DNA of 31,111 nt from assembly GCA_964449565.1 (NCBI GenBank), contig CAYUZB010000036.1, positions 1 to 31,111 of the forward strand. The letters run 5' to 3'. Below, in pieces: positions 15,633-23,608 of this stretch. The notes beneath the pieces were generated by a model, which saw nothing but the letters and a program-made list of their open reading frames with translations, ran no database searches and was not told the origin of the DNA. Position 1 is the first letter of the stretch, and each line of letters opens with the position of its first letter. The position numbers and the translations under genes were made by a program. The DNA comes from Granulosicoccus sp964449565 (lineage in GTDB: Bacteria; Pseudomonadota; Gammaproteobacteria; Granulosicoccales; Granulosicoccaceae).

Positions 15633-16370
15633 ATGGGTCAGCAGCGCATCAAGCTTTATCAGGGAGCGGTCAGCGAATGTAGCTACCTTGATAACCGGCA
15701 GGCGACCAATATTTACGCCGATCCGCATCATCCCGAGCCACGAGCTGTCTACAACCAACTGATTACCCGTGGGTTCAGGCGTTCGGGCGAATATGTCTAC
15801 AAGCCGGGATGCACGGATTGCAGTGCCTGCGTTCCGGTGCGAATCCGCTGCAACGATTTTGAGCCGCGACGCACGGATCGACGCAACCTGGCGGCAAACG
15901 CTGACCTGTCGATCGACTATCAAGCGGCCCGCTTTACCGACGCCTACTTTGATCTTTATTGCAGATATCTGAACCATCGACACCCAGGCGGCGGTATGGA
16001 TGACCCAGAACCCGAGGACTTTGAACGATTTTTGTTGAATCCGTGGGGCGATACGCTGTTTCTGGAAGTGCGTCACGAGGCTGATATTGTCGCCGTTGCC
16101 GTCACCGATGCCGCCACCGACGGCCTGTCAGCGGTCTATACGTTTTTCGATCCGGCCTATTCGGCTAGAGCACTCGGTCGCTTCAGTATCCTGTCGCAAA
16201 TCGAGCTGTGCCGGTCAATGAACATTACCTATCTTTATCTGGGCTATTGGGTAGATGGTTGCCAGAAAATGCAATACAAGACCGACTTCCGTCCACAGGA
16301 ACACTACGATGGTCATCAGTGGATCAAAATGAATACGCAGGCAGATATCGATCGACACAAACCGCGTTAG
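15633..16370 (+). CDS. bpt: Aspartate/glutamate leucyltransferase (Bpt)
   Basis: The 245-residue protein belongs to the arginyltransferase-like family. Bacterial Bpt moves leucine from leucyl-tRNA onto proteins with N-terminal Asp or Glu, marking them for ClpS/ClpAP degradation. Seen are the conserved cysteine cluster Y-K-P-G-C60-T-D-C63-S-A-C66-V-P-V-R-I, the H-P-G-G-G-M region (about 116-121), and the C-terminal Y-L-Y-L-G-Y-W-V segment followed by M-Q-Y-K-T-D-F-R-P, which is diagnostic of the GNAT-like acyltransferase fold of the family. Length is as expected. The last four bases overlap the convergent adenylate cyclase gene. Confidence 0.94.
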   Translation: MGQQRIKLYQGAVSECSYLDNRQATNIYADPHHPEPRAVYNQLITRGFRRSGEYVYKPGCTDCSACVPVRIRCNDFEPRRTDRRNLAANADLSIDYQAARFTDAYFDLYCRYLNHRHPGGGMDDPEPEDFERFLLNPWGDTLFLEVRHEADIVAVAVTDAATDGLSAVYTFFDPAYSARALGRFSILSQIELCRSMNITYLYLGYWVDGCQKMQYKTDFRPQEHYDGHQWIKMNTQADIDRHKPR

Positions 16371-17653
16371 TCAGATCCCGTAGACGCCAGCTCGATCCCG
16401 CGCAAATAGATGTCATACATGCTCGACGGTCCCCACTCTTCACGCAGTTCCGTAAAAAGCTCAGTCGCCCGATCCCACTTGCCCGCCTTACTGGCCGCCA
16501 TCGCTTCACGATGGAGTTTCAGACGCAGCGCTGTTGTCTCATCGGCTTCACTGGCCAGACCCAGGGGTTCGTACATCGTGACTTGCTGCTTGCGGCCCTT
16601 GACGTTCACGGTATCGAGTTCGCGAAACAAAAACTCGGGCAAGGCCTCGGCAGTCTTGTCAGCGACGATAATGGGCACCGTGTATTTGCGCGTCTGGCCC
16701 TCAAGGCGTTCGGCAACATTGACCGTATCGCCAACAACCGTGTAGTCCATTCGGTATTCTGAACCGAGTGGCCCCACCACGGCAGGCCCGGTACTGACAC
16801 CAACCCCCAGAGCGATTTCGGGCAGTTCAAGTTTGCGATAACGCTCATTCAGGTCGGCCAGCTCTTCACGAATATCCATCGCCGCACTCATCGCGTCAAA
16901 GGCATGGGTCTCCGATGGTGCTGGCGCACCCCAAACCGCCATAACGCTATCGCCCATGTACTTGTCAATTGTGCCGCGATAGCGAACCACAATTCGGCTG
17001 ACCATCGAGAAAAAGCCGTTTAACCAGGCAGCGAGCTGCTGCGCTTCCAACTGCTCGCTGATGGCCGAGAAGCCCACGGTGTCGCAAAACAGTACTGTTA
17101 TCTCGCGTTCCTCGCCTGACAAGCCAAGACGCTCCGGATTACGGCTGTATTCGGTGGCCAGCTCTGGCGGTACATATTGACTGAGCAAGGATGCGAACCG
17201 TTTACGATCTCGCACCTCGGCCATATAAGACAAAAGCACGTAGATCGAGAACAGCACAAACACGATCAACATCTGGAATTCGAGCGGAATGCCGGGTATC
17301 GCCGGGCTGTACTTCAAATGCAGCAACACGATGCCAGCAACAGCCGCCAGAGTCATCAATGAACCGCCGATGATGCGAAACCAGGGTAGCAGTAGCGCAA
17401 GCGCAACCGTGATCAGCTGGGTTATCCAGAAAACCCGCCCGAACGGCTCGGATTCAAACAGATTAAAAGCATTACCACCGCGAATTTTCAGCGAGAACAA
17501 TTCACCGGAATTATCATCTCCCGCTGTCCAGTCGAAACCGAAATACAAGCGAAATACCCCGAGCCCCGTCAGTACCAGTAACACCAAGGCCAACAACAGA
17601 ATCAGGGAGAACGTCACGCTGCGCCGGTTTGGATTGTAATACGGGATTTTCAA
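16367..17653 (-). CDS. Membrane-anchored class III (probably IIIb) adenylate cyclase
   Basis: The 428-residue protein has an N-terminal helix (about 13-34), an external loop and two more hydrophobic regions (about 75-112 and 127-145), then a short helix linker and a class III cyclase domain (about 184-365). Metal ligands are D191 (L-F-C-D-T-V-G-F-S) and D235 (D-K-Y-M-G-D). K231 and T305 (Y-T-V-V-G-D) are at the purine-selecting positions, the Lys/Thr pair typical of class IIIb adenylate cyclases. N312 and R316 are the transition-state residues. All catalytic residues are present, so cAMP production is expected. A C-terminal helical tail looks like one or two TPR-type helices. The start codon is TTG, with an in-frame stop three codons upstream, so no longer form is possible. 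Confidence 0.9.
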   Translation of the reverse strand: MKIPYYNPNRRSVTFSLILLLALVLLVLTGLGVFRLYFGFDWTAGDDNSGELFSLKIRGGNAFNLFESEPFGRVFWITQLITVALALLLPWFRIIGGSLMTLAAVAGIVLLHLKYSPAIPGIPLEFQMLIVFVLFSIYVLLSYMAEVRDRKRFASLLSQYVPPELATEYSRNPERLGLSGEEREITVLFCDTVGFSAISEQLEAQQLAAWLNGFFSMVSRIVVRYRGTIDKYMGDSVMAVWGAPAPSETHAFDAMSAAMDIREELADLNERYRKLELPEIALGVGVSTGPAVVGPLGSEYRMDYTVVGDTVNVAERLEGQTRKYTVPIIVADKTAEALPEFLFRELDTVNVKGRKQQVTMYEPLGLASEADETTALRLKLHREAMAASKAGKWDRATELFTELREEWGPSSMYDIYLRGIELASTGSD

Positions 17654-17742
17654 ATCTGCTCAAGGTCCTGCCGTGTTCCGCGCGAAGGTTAGCACAGGCG
17701 ACCGTGCTATCTTGCCTTGCTCTCATTGAATGGTACTGTACG

Positions 17743-18480
17743 ATGCGCACGGCTTTGGTTACGGGTGGAATTGGTGGTCTGGGCACTGCGATGTGTCGAC
17801 GTTTGGCGGCTGACGGCTATTCGGTACTGGCCAACTACCTGCCTGCCCTGGCCACAGCGGCCGAGCAATGGCAGCAACATCTTGCAGCAGACGGTGTCGA
17901 TATCGCGCTGGTTGCCGGCGATGTTGCTGATGTGGGCTCTTGCGAGGACATGGCTGCCAGCATCCTGCACACACATGATCGAGTAGATGTTCTGATCAAT
18001 AACGCAGGCATTACCCGCGATGCAACGCTTAAAAACCTTGATCCGGGTGACTGGTCCGCGGTCATCAACACCAATCTCGGCAGCCTTTACAACGTCACAA
18101 GACCCTTGTTGCCGACCATGCTCGCCGCCGGCTTTGGGCGTATCGTCAACATCTCATCGGTCAATGCGCAACGCGGGCAATTTGGCCAGACAAACTATTC
18201 TGCGGCCAAGGCTGGTGTCCATGGTTTCACCAAAGCGCTTGCCCTTGAAACGGCTCGTAAAGGCATTACGGTCAACACCGTGTCACCTGGATTCATCGAG
18301 ACCGAGATGGTACAAGCAATTCCAGAAGCGCAAAAAAACGAGATCATCAATGCCATTCCGGTAGGACGCATTGGCACGCCTGACGACATTGCAAGAGCCG
18401 TGAGCTTTCTCGCAGCTGACGACGCAGGCTATATCACCGGCAGTGAGATCTCGGTAAACGGTGGCATTCATACCTTTTGA
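17743..18480 (+). CDS. phaB: Acetoacetyl-CoA reductase (PhaB-type short-chain dehydrogenase)
   Basis: The 245-residue protein is a classical short-chain dehydrogenase. The cofactor loop is T7-G-G-I-G-G-L-G14, N-N-A-G is at 86-89, and the catalytic set is S139, Y152 and K156. The segment S-S-V-N-A-Q-R-G-Q-F-G-Q-T-N-Y-S is the hallmark of PhaB, which reduces acetoacetyl-CoA to (R)-3-hydroxybutyryl-CoA with NADPH for polyhydroxybutyrate synthesis. The frame is open upstream to 17629, but the family start M-R-T-A-L-V-T-G-G is at 17743; the extra part overlaps the divergent cyclase gene. No phaA or phaC lies nearby, so a role in PHB is likely from sequence but not supported by context. FabG is the less likely alternative. 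Confidence 0.9.
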   Translation: MRTALVTGGIGGLGTAMCRRLAADGYSVLANYLPALATAAEQWQQHLAADGVDIALVAGDVADVGSCEDMAASILHTHDRVDVLINNAGITRDATLKNLDPGDWSAVINTNLGSLYNVTRPLLPTMLAAGFGRIVNISSVNAQRGQFGQTNYSAAKAGVHGFTKALALETARKGITVNTVSPGFIETEMVQAIPEAQKNEIINAIPVGRIGTPDDIARAVSFLAADDAGYITGSEISVNGGIHTF

Positions 18481-18484
18481 TGAT

Positions 18485-18533
18485 GGATTTCCAGCGCGGC
18501 TGCTTAATGCAGGATATCCAGCGCTGCTTCATG
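18485..18533 (-). repeat. Tandem duplication spanning the stop of the phosphatase gene
   Basis: On the minus strand the 22 bases at 18533-18512, beginning CATGAAGCAGC, are followed almost directly by a 25-base near copy at 18509-18485, beginning CATTAAGCAGC, with a three-base insertion. In the second copy the GAA codon has become TAA, which is the present stop. Reading past that stop gives A-A-A-L-E-I-H-H-Q-K-V and then TGA. Confidence 0.75.
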
Positions 18534-19331
18534 CAATTCGGTGGTCGCTGCCGCCAATACCGAGGTCGTCCGTTCATCAATAGCCTGTCCCTGCAAGTCA
18601 GTGATGATCCCACCTGCCTCACGCACCCCCACGGTTAACGCAGCGATGTCGAGAATATTGACATCTGATTCGATGATGAGATCGGCCTGGCCCGCACACA
18701 GCTGGTGGTAATGGCAAAAATCGCCATAGCCACGAACACGTTTGACCTGGCTGACCAGCGTGCCATAGCGCAGCCAGTTCGAAGACTCTCCGGCCAGGGT
18801 CGCCAGGTTCCCGGATGACAGAAAAGCGTGCTCAAGTGAGGTAATGGATCGGCGTACTTGCACCGTCTTGCCATTTATCGTGACCCCCTGTCCACGAACC
18901 GCTACCAGACGCTGACCGTAAGAGGGTGCATTTGAGACACCCACAACCAGTTCACCACCGACCTCCAGGGCAATTTGCGTCGAAAAATAAGGTAAATCGC
19001 GTATGAAGCTCTTTGTTCCATCGATCGGGTCAACCAGCCATCGACTATCGGCCGGACCACCCGCTTGGGCACCGGTCCCGGACGCGGTCCCGGATTGATC
19101 TCCAGACTGTCGGCCCGTCTCCTCACCATAAAAATCAGCGACGGGCAACGCAGTTGTCAAACGCTCGCGAATCAATTTTTCTACCGCAACATCGACTTCG
19201 GTTACCGGCGTGTTGTCTGGCTTTTCCGAAACCTGCCAGTCACCACTGGCGAGAAATTGCTGGATCAAGGTCTCAGCAACATCGGCCGCTTCAACAGCTG
19301 CTTCGGCGGCTACTTGTATGTCAATAGTCAT
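18504..19331 (-). CDS. Inositol-monophosphatase-family phosphatase, probably HisN-like histidinol-phosphatase
   Basis: The 275-residue protein (from the ATG at 19331; a TTG at 19340 is in frame) has the metal-dependent phosphatase motifs G-E70-E71, L-V-D101-P-I-D104-G-T-K-S-F-I and the C-terminal D-I-A-A. D-G-T-K-S-F-I followed by a short loop resembles the HisN histidinol-phosphate phosphatases more than CysQ or SuhB, but the substrate cannot be proved by eye. Residues 74-95 are an unusual Gly/Ser/Gln/Ala-rich insertion just after the EE pair, in a place where relatives have only a short loop; its DNA holds two GGTCCCGGA copies. The gene is convergent with phaB and divergent from rep. The C-terminal end sits in a tandem duplication. 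Confidence 0.85.
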   Translation of the reverse strand: MTIDIQVAAEAAVEAADVAETLIQQFLASGDWQVSEKPDNTPVTEVDVAVEKLIRERLTTALPVADFYGEETGRQSGDQSGTASGTGAQAGGPADSRWLVDPIDGTKSFIRDLPYFSTQIALEVGGELVVGVSNAPSYGQRLVAVRGQGVTINGKTVQVRRSITSLEHAFLSSGNLATLAGESSNWLRYGTLVSQVKRVRGYGDFCHYHQLCAGQADLIIESDVNILDIAALTVGVREAGGIITDLQGQAIDERTTSVLAAATTELHEAALDILH

Positions 19332-19355
19332 AAAAAACAAACGTTAAAAAACACC

Positions 19356-19389
19356 ATTATAAAGACACAGGTTTTATCTGCCATGTCAA
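19356..19389 (-). promoter_or_regulatory. Candidate promoter of the phosphatase gene
   Basis: On the minus strand a perfect TATAAT (19356-19361) lies 25 bases before the ATG, and a perfect TTGACA (19384-19389) lies upstream. The spacing is 22 bases, well beyond the usual 17, so the two hexamers may not belong together. The -10 alone is the stronger half. Confidence 0.3.
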
Positions 19390-19475
19390 TGCTGAACATT
19401 GCCTGTGAAGTCGCTAGACTACGCCTCCCGCGCCCGTCGGCTGCGAACAATTCACACAGGCAAATTCAAGCTTTT

Positions 19476-21482
19476 ATGGGCCTCAACCCTCAACAACTCG
19501 CAGCAGTCCGGCATTTTGAAACGCCCTTGCTGGTGCTCGCGGGCGCAGGCAGCGGCAAGACCGGAGTCATCACCCAGAAGATTGCCTGGCTGATCGAAAA
19601 ACAGCAGTACGCGCCAAGCTCGATCGTTGCCGTCACCTTTACCAACAAGGCCTCTGCGGAAATGCGCAGTCGTCTGAAAAAACAGCTGGACCCGAAACAA
19701 GTCAAAGGACTGACCATTGCGACCTTTCATCGCCTGGGTATGAGCATGCTGCACAAAGATGGCGCGGCTATCGGTTTGAAACGCGGATTCACCATACTCG
19801 ATCAAGGTGATGTGCAATCCGCACTTCGAGAACTGATACGCGAAGGCAACAGTGCGATGGAAGAACGTACGCTGCAGTCGATGATTTCAAACTGGAAGAA
19901 TGAATTCAAGGACGCCGCCAGCGCATTGCAAAGTGCAACGAACGAACAAGAGACTATCGCCGCACGCCTCTACGCCCGTTATTCAGAGCTGTTGCAGGCA
20001 TGTAACTCGGTAGACTTTGATGATCTCATCAGCCTGCCTGTCAAGTTGCTTACCGAACATACGGAGATACGCGACAAATGGCGTGGTCGCATTCGTCATC
20101 TCCTGGTCGACGAATATCAGGATACCAACGCGGCGCAGTACCAACTCGTTAGCCTTCTGGTCGATAAGTTCGGCGCGTTCACGGCAGTCGGTGATGATGA
20201 TCAGTCCATCTATTCCTGGCGTGGCGCGCGTCCGGAAAACCTCATGGCTCTGAACAAGGACTATCCCAATTTACGCATCATCAAACTCGAACAGAACTAC
20301 CGTTCCAGTCAGCGCATCCTGCGATCAGCCAATGCGGTGATCAGTCACAACCCACATACGTTTGAAAAAAAATTATGGAGTGATCTCGGTCTGGGTGATC
20401 CTTTACGTATCGCTGTTTGCAAACATCCACTCGACGAAGCGGAATGGGTAGCAGCTGACATACTGACCCGGCATTTTCAAAAAGGCACAAAATGGGGTGA
20501 TTTCGCGATTCTTTATCGCAGTAATTTCCAATCCCGTGCGTTTGAACAAGCCCTGCGGGAACGACAGATACCGTATTCAATCAGTGGCGGCAATTCTTTT
20601 TTCGACAAGACTGAAATCAAGGACATGCTCGCCTACTTGCGATTGCTGTGTAACCCGGATGACGATACGGCATTTTTGCGCTGTATCAACACACCGCGGC
20701 GCGAGATTGGTCCCAGTACCCTGTCACGACTCGGCGAACACGCGCATGCACGCAATGTCAGCCTGTTCGCCGCGTGTCATGATTTTGGGCTGGAGGAACG
20801 CTTGAGTGGTCGTCCCTTAAAACGCCTGCAGCATTTCGCGAATTGGCTGACCTTGGCAGCCGACAACGCCGAACGTGGCGACACCTTTGCTGTCGTGCGT
20901 GATTTGTTCAACGATATGGATTATCACGGCTGGCTGGAAAAACAACTCGATAATCCGAAACAAGTGGAACGTGCCGTTGAAAATACCGACGAGTTGATGT
21001 CATGGATCAAACGCCTGTTGACCGACGAAGATCAGAAGGATCGAACCCTGGTCGACGTAGTCAGGCAGTTGAGCCTGCATGACATGCTGTCTCGTCAGGA
21101 CGAAGAAGCGGAGCAAAATCAAGTGAATGTCATGACCTTGCATGCGGCCAAGGGTTTGGAGTTTCCGCATGTATACATGGTAGGTATGGAAGAGGAGCTC
21201 CTGCCTCATCGAAACAGCGTTGAAGACGAAGCGATTGAAGAAGAACGGCGTCTCGCCTACGTTGGTATGACACGAGCGCGACATACACTGACCTTTACCC
21301 GCTCACGCGCCCGTCAACAGTTTGGGGACGTATCAGCTGCCGACGCCAGTCGATTTCTCGACGATTTGCCCGCAGACGACGTCACAGTGATTGGCGACCT
21401 GAGCACTGCCTCGGCCGAGCAAACCCGTGATGCCGGCAAGAGTGCGCTCAAAGGTCTGATGGATATGCTGTCTGACGACTGA
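19476..21482 (+). CDS. rep: ATP-dependent DNA helicase Rep
   Basis: The 668-residue protein is a UvrD/Rep superfamily 1A helicase, very close in length to E. coli Rep (673). Motif I is A22-G-A-G-S-G-K-T29, motif Ia is T-F-T-N-K-A, motif II is V-D-E-Y-Q-D-T-N, motif III is V-G-D-D-D-Q-S-I-Y-S-W-R-G-A, motif IV is L-E-Q-N-Y-R-S, motif V is V-M-T-L-H-A-A-K-G-L-E-F and motif VI is E-R-R-L-A-Y-V-G-M-T-R-A. Rep moves 3'-5' on single-stranded DNA and clears proteins ahead of replication forks. The frame is open back to 19065, but that part overlaps the divergent phosphatase gene; homologues begin with M-G-L-N-P-Q-Q-L-A-A-V, so the ATG at 19476 is the start. Confidence 0.96.
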   Translation: MGLNPQQLAAVRHFETPLLVLAGAGSGKTGVITQKIAWLIEKQQYAPSSIVAVTFTNKASAEMRSRLKKQLDPKQVKGLTIATFHRLGMSMLHKDGAAIGLKRGFTILDQGDVQSALRELIREGNSAMEERTLQSMISNWKNEFKDAASALQSATNEQETIAARLYARYSELLQACNSVDFDDLISLPVKLLTEHTEIRDKWRGRIRHLLVDEYQDTNAAQYQLVSLLVDKFGAFTAVGDDDQSIYSWRGARPENLMALNKDYPNLRIIKLEQNYRSSQRILRSANAVISHNPHTFEKKLWSDLGLGDPLRIAVCKHPLDEAEWVAADILTRHFQKGTKWGDFAILYRSNFQSRAFEQALRERQIPYSISGGNSFFDKTEIKDMLAYLRLLCNPDDDTAFLRCINTPRREIGPSTLSRLGEHAHARNVSLFAACHDFGLEERLSGRPLKRLQHFANWLTLAADNAERGDTFAVVRDLFNDMDYHGWLEKQLDNPKQVERAVENTDELMSWIKRLLTDEDQKDRTLVDVVRQLSLHDMLSRQDEEAEQNQVNVMTLHAAKGLEFPHVYMVGMEEELLPHRNSVEDEAIEEERRLAYVGMTRARHTLTFTRSRARQQFGDVSAADASRFLDDLPADDVTVIGDLSTASAEQTRDAGKSALKGLMDMLSDD

Positions 21483-21487
21483 TAAGT

Positions 21488-22111
21488 TCATAATTCTCGA
21501 TGAATCATCAAGCCAGCCGCGCTCGCCATGGCAAATGCTGCACCGCGATGCAGGTGCTTTTGAGCCTCGGCCCCAGTCAACCACCTTCGGATGCTGACAG
21601 CACCGAGAATGAAAACCGCGCCGACAACAAGCAAAGTGGCGATTGTCAGCGGAACCAGAAGTCCCGCCCAAACACCTGCTGTAACCGAATCCAGGTCAAG
21701 CACCAGCGGTAACAAAGCGAGATAAAAAGCAATGGTTTTTGGATTTCCTACGGTTATCGCCAGTCCGGACATCGCCGCCGCAACAAGATCCTTTCCAAGT
21801 GGTTTTTTGCTCGTCATGTCCTGACGATCGGCTGTCCAGAACTGCCAGGCGAGAAACAACAAATAGCAAATCGCCGCATAACGAACTACAACGAAAAATC
21901 CATGAAAGTGCTGGGCGATCAGTGAAAGTCCAAATACCGCGAACGATAAATACAACAGATCGCCAACGATCAACCCGGCCAGCATGCAGAAACCCGCCAC
22001 AGCACCACTTCCAACACTGCGGGCGACCAGCGCCGTCATACCTGGCCCCGGAATGGCGGCGGCTATACCAAGCGCGATGGTGTAGGCAAGTAACTCAGTG
22101 GTACTGATCAT
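21488..22111 (-). CDS. LysE/RhtB-family amino-acid exporter
   Basis: The 207-residue protein has six hydrophobic segments and the family signature A-A-I-P-G-P-G-M-T near the N-terminus (about 17-25), followed by G-x-x-A-G-F-C-M-L-A-G-L-I-V-G-D in the second helix. S-G-L-A-I-T-V-G-N-P-K-T-I-A-F-Y (about 114-129) is the conserved NPK motif of the family. These inner-membrane carriers export amino acids or similar amines with the proton gradient. Its first 17 bases overlap the end of the FAD-oxidase gene upstream, so the two are translated together. An exporter coupled to an amine or amino-acid oxidase suggests handling of a common amine; that is inference. Its stop is five bases from the rep stop. 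Confidence 0.92.
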   Translation of the reverse strand: MISTTELLAYTIALGIAAAIPGPGMTALVARSVGSGAVAGFCMLAGLIVGDLLYLSFAVFGLSLIAQHFHGFFVVVRYAAICYLLFLAWQFWTADRQDMTSKKPLGKDLVAAAMSGLAITVGNPKTIAFYLALLPLVLDLDSVTAGVWAGLLVPLTIATLLVVGAVFILGAVSIRRWLTGAEAQKHLHRGAAFAMASAAGLMIHREL

Positions 22112-23468
22112 TTTTGTTTCTCGACAATCGATTCAGTTCATCAGGACGACGCAAATCTGCTGAACGCGATTCTTGCCGGTCCTTGCGCTCCTGGTAAGCC
22201 ACCACCAACTTGATAGCGACCCGATGGAAACGATGAAAGGGATACGCTTTGATGCGTGTCACCGGGATCGGTAGATCAGCATCCTCTTTGCCCATCGTAC
22301 GCTCAGCCAACAAACGCCCCATCACGGTAGCGTTTGCGACACCGCGCCCGTTAAACCCAAGCCCGGCAATGACGCCTGGCATGGGTTCATGAATATGCGG
22401 AAGGTGATCTTGGGTGACGGCGATATGTCCACCCCATACGTAATCCAGTGTCAAATCTGGAAACTGCGGATATACCGCTCGCAAACCCCGCAACAAGCGT
22501 TGATGCTCGTCGCGACCTGGTGAGTCGCCCTTGGTTCCGGCACTGCCAAAAACCAGGCGACCATCGCCCGTCTTGCGAAAGTAATAAATCACCCGTCTGC
22601 TGTCAGCCATCGTGCATCGACTGGGCAGAATCACGCGAGCTTCCTCGTCGGTCAACCGCCGAGTTGCGCTTTGCAAGCTGACAACAGGCACTATCGATTC
22701 TCTGAGCCCGGGAATCAGTTTTCCGGAATAGCCGTTGGTTCCTACAATGACTTTGTTAGCTACAACCGATCCCGTTGCCGACCGTAACAGCCATTGATCC
22801 GACTGCGCTTGAAGCGATTCAACTTCACTATGAGTATGAATGATGGCGCCGGCATCAAGCGCTGCGCGGGCAAGTCCGCGGGCATAGGACAAAGGCTGGA
22901 CCGACCCTCCATTAGGTGCGAACCAGGCGCGCTCATACAGTCTGCTACCACTCAGGTGCGAAAGCTCTTCACCGTCAAGCATTTGCAGTGCTGCACCTGC
23001 ACGATTCCAACCATCGAACATCGCATCAAAAGTTTTACCGGCAGCTGGCCCGTGTAAACCTCGTATCCAGCCGTTCTGCTCGGCATCGCAGTCGATCCCA
23101 TATGTCGACACCAGTGAGAAAACTTCATCAGCCGAGCCGATCGTCATGGCGGTAAACCTCGCTGCCAAGTCTGGCCTGCCAAATGCCTGCCACTGCGCGG
23201 CTATCGTATCCGGTGTTTCATGGCCGATAGGATTGACTTGGCCACCGTTTCTACCAGACGCCCCCCAGCCAATGTCCCCGGCATCGAGTAGCACAACGCT
23301 GACACCCGCCTCCGCGAGGACAAGACCCGCACGCAGTCCGGTAAAGCCCGCCCCGATGATGGCAACATCACAATCAATATCCGTTTTCAGAGGTATCGTG
23401 TCTGGCGCCGTCACGCCAGTCGCCGCCCAAAGGGAATCTGGCAACGCTCTTGGTGTCATAGATGACAT
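22095..23468 (-). CDS. FAD-dependent amine/amino-acid oxidoreductase (PuuB-like, DAO family)
   Basis: The product (457 residues from the ATG at 23468; a TTG at 23480 is also in frame) has the dinucleotide-binding motif V-A-I-I-G-A-G-F-T-G-L-R-A-G-L-x-L-A-E-A-G and the acidic strand end V-V-L-L-D-A. The G-A-S-G-R-N-G-G-Q-V segment of the DAO family follows. The C-terminal region has W-G-G-H-I-A-V-T-Q-D and A-G-L-G-F-N-G-R-G-V-A, like gamma-glutamylputrescine oxidase and related N-oxidases. It should oxidise a C-N bond with release of H2O2 or electron transfer to a carrier. The substrate is unknown; polyamine conjugates or secondary amino acids are the main candidates. It is coupled with the LysE-type exporter and divergent from lon. 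Confidence 0.9.
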   Translation of the reverse strand: MSSMTPRALPDSLWAATGVTAPDTIPLKTDIDCDVAIIGAGFTGLRAGLVLAEAGVSVVLLDAGDIGWGASGRNGGQVNPIGHETPDTIAAQWQAFGRPDLAARFTAMTIGSADEVFSLVSTYGIDCDAEQNGWIRGLHGPAAGKTFDAMFDGWNRAGAALQMLDGEELSHLSGSRLYERAWFAPNGGSVQPLSYARGLARAALDAGAIIHTHSEVESLQAQSDQWLLRSATGSVVANKVIVGTNGYSGKLIPGLRESIVPVVSLQSATRRLTDEEARVILPSRCTMADSRRVIYYFRKTGDGRLVFGSAGTKGDSPGRDEHQRLLRGLRAVYPQFPDLTLDYVWGGHIAVTQDHLPHIHEPMPGVIAGLGFNGRGVANATVMGRLLAERTMGKEDADLPIPVTRIKAYPFHRFHRVAIKLVVAYQERKDRQESRSADLRRPDELNRLSRNKNDQYH

Positions 23469-23508
23469 GGACTTGATCAATTACCGTATCGCGTGGGTTT
23501 CAACTCAC

Positions 23509-23528
23509 CCAGAATGCCAGATTCTGGC
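23509..23528. promoter_or_regulatory. Nested inverted repeats upstream of lon
   Basis: CCAGAAT-GCCAG-ATTCTGG is a perfect 7-bp inverted repeat. Within it and one base beyond, GCCAGA-T-TCTGGC is a second, tighter palindrome. It sits about 28 bases upstream of the lon -35 and 41 bases upstream of the divergent oxidase start, so it could be an operator for either gene. Confidence 0.4.
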
Positions 23529-23555
23529 GCGCTACGTGTTAGCTGTAGCAAGTGC

Positions 23556-23583
23556 TTGAAAAAGTCCGAGAATCACATATGTT
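23556..23583 (+). promoter_or_regulatory. Candidate lon promoter, sigma-70 with a sigma-32-like overlap
   Basis: TTGAAA (23556-23561) and TATGTT (23578-23583) are separated by 16 bases, with the lon ATG 25 bases further on. The same -35 reads CTTGAA, the conserved half of heat-shock (sigma-32) promoters. The matching downstream half is poor (TCACAT at 23573, spacing 12), so heat control is only suggested. lon is a heat-shock gene in many proteobacteria. Confidence 0.5.
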
Positions 23584-23608
23584 CCTTTCCTGTTAACGGA
23601 ATCTGACC

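Noticed and set aside
17629..17742. Upstream extension of the phaB frame by 38 codons
   Set aside because: It runs into the divergent cyclase gene, and the dehydrogenase family starts directly before the T-G-G cofactor loop at 17743.
19065..19475. Upstream extension of the rep frame by 137 codons
   Set aside because: It overlaps the divergent phosphatase gene, and homologues begin at M-G-L-N-P-Q-Q (19476).
23473..23480. TTGATCAA as a half of an FNR site
   Set aside because: It is only an 8-base palindrome without the TTGAT-N4-ATCAA spacing, and it lies at the oxidase start.
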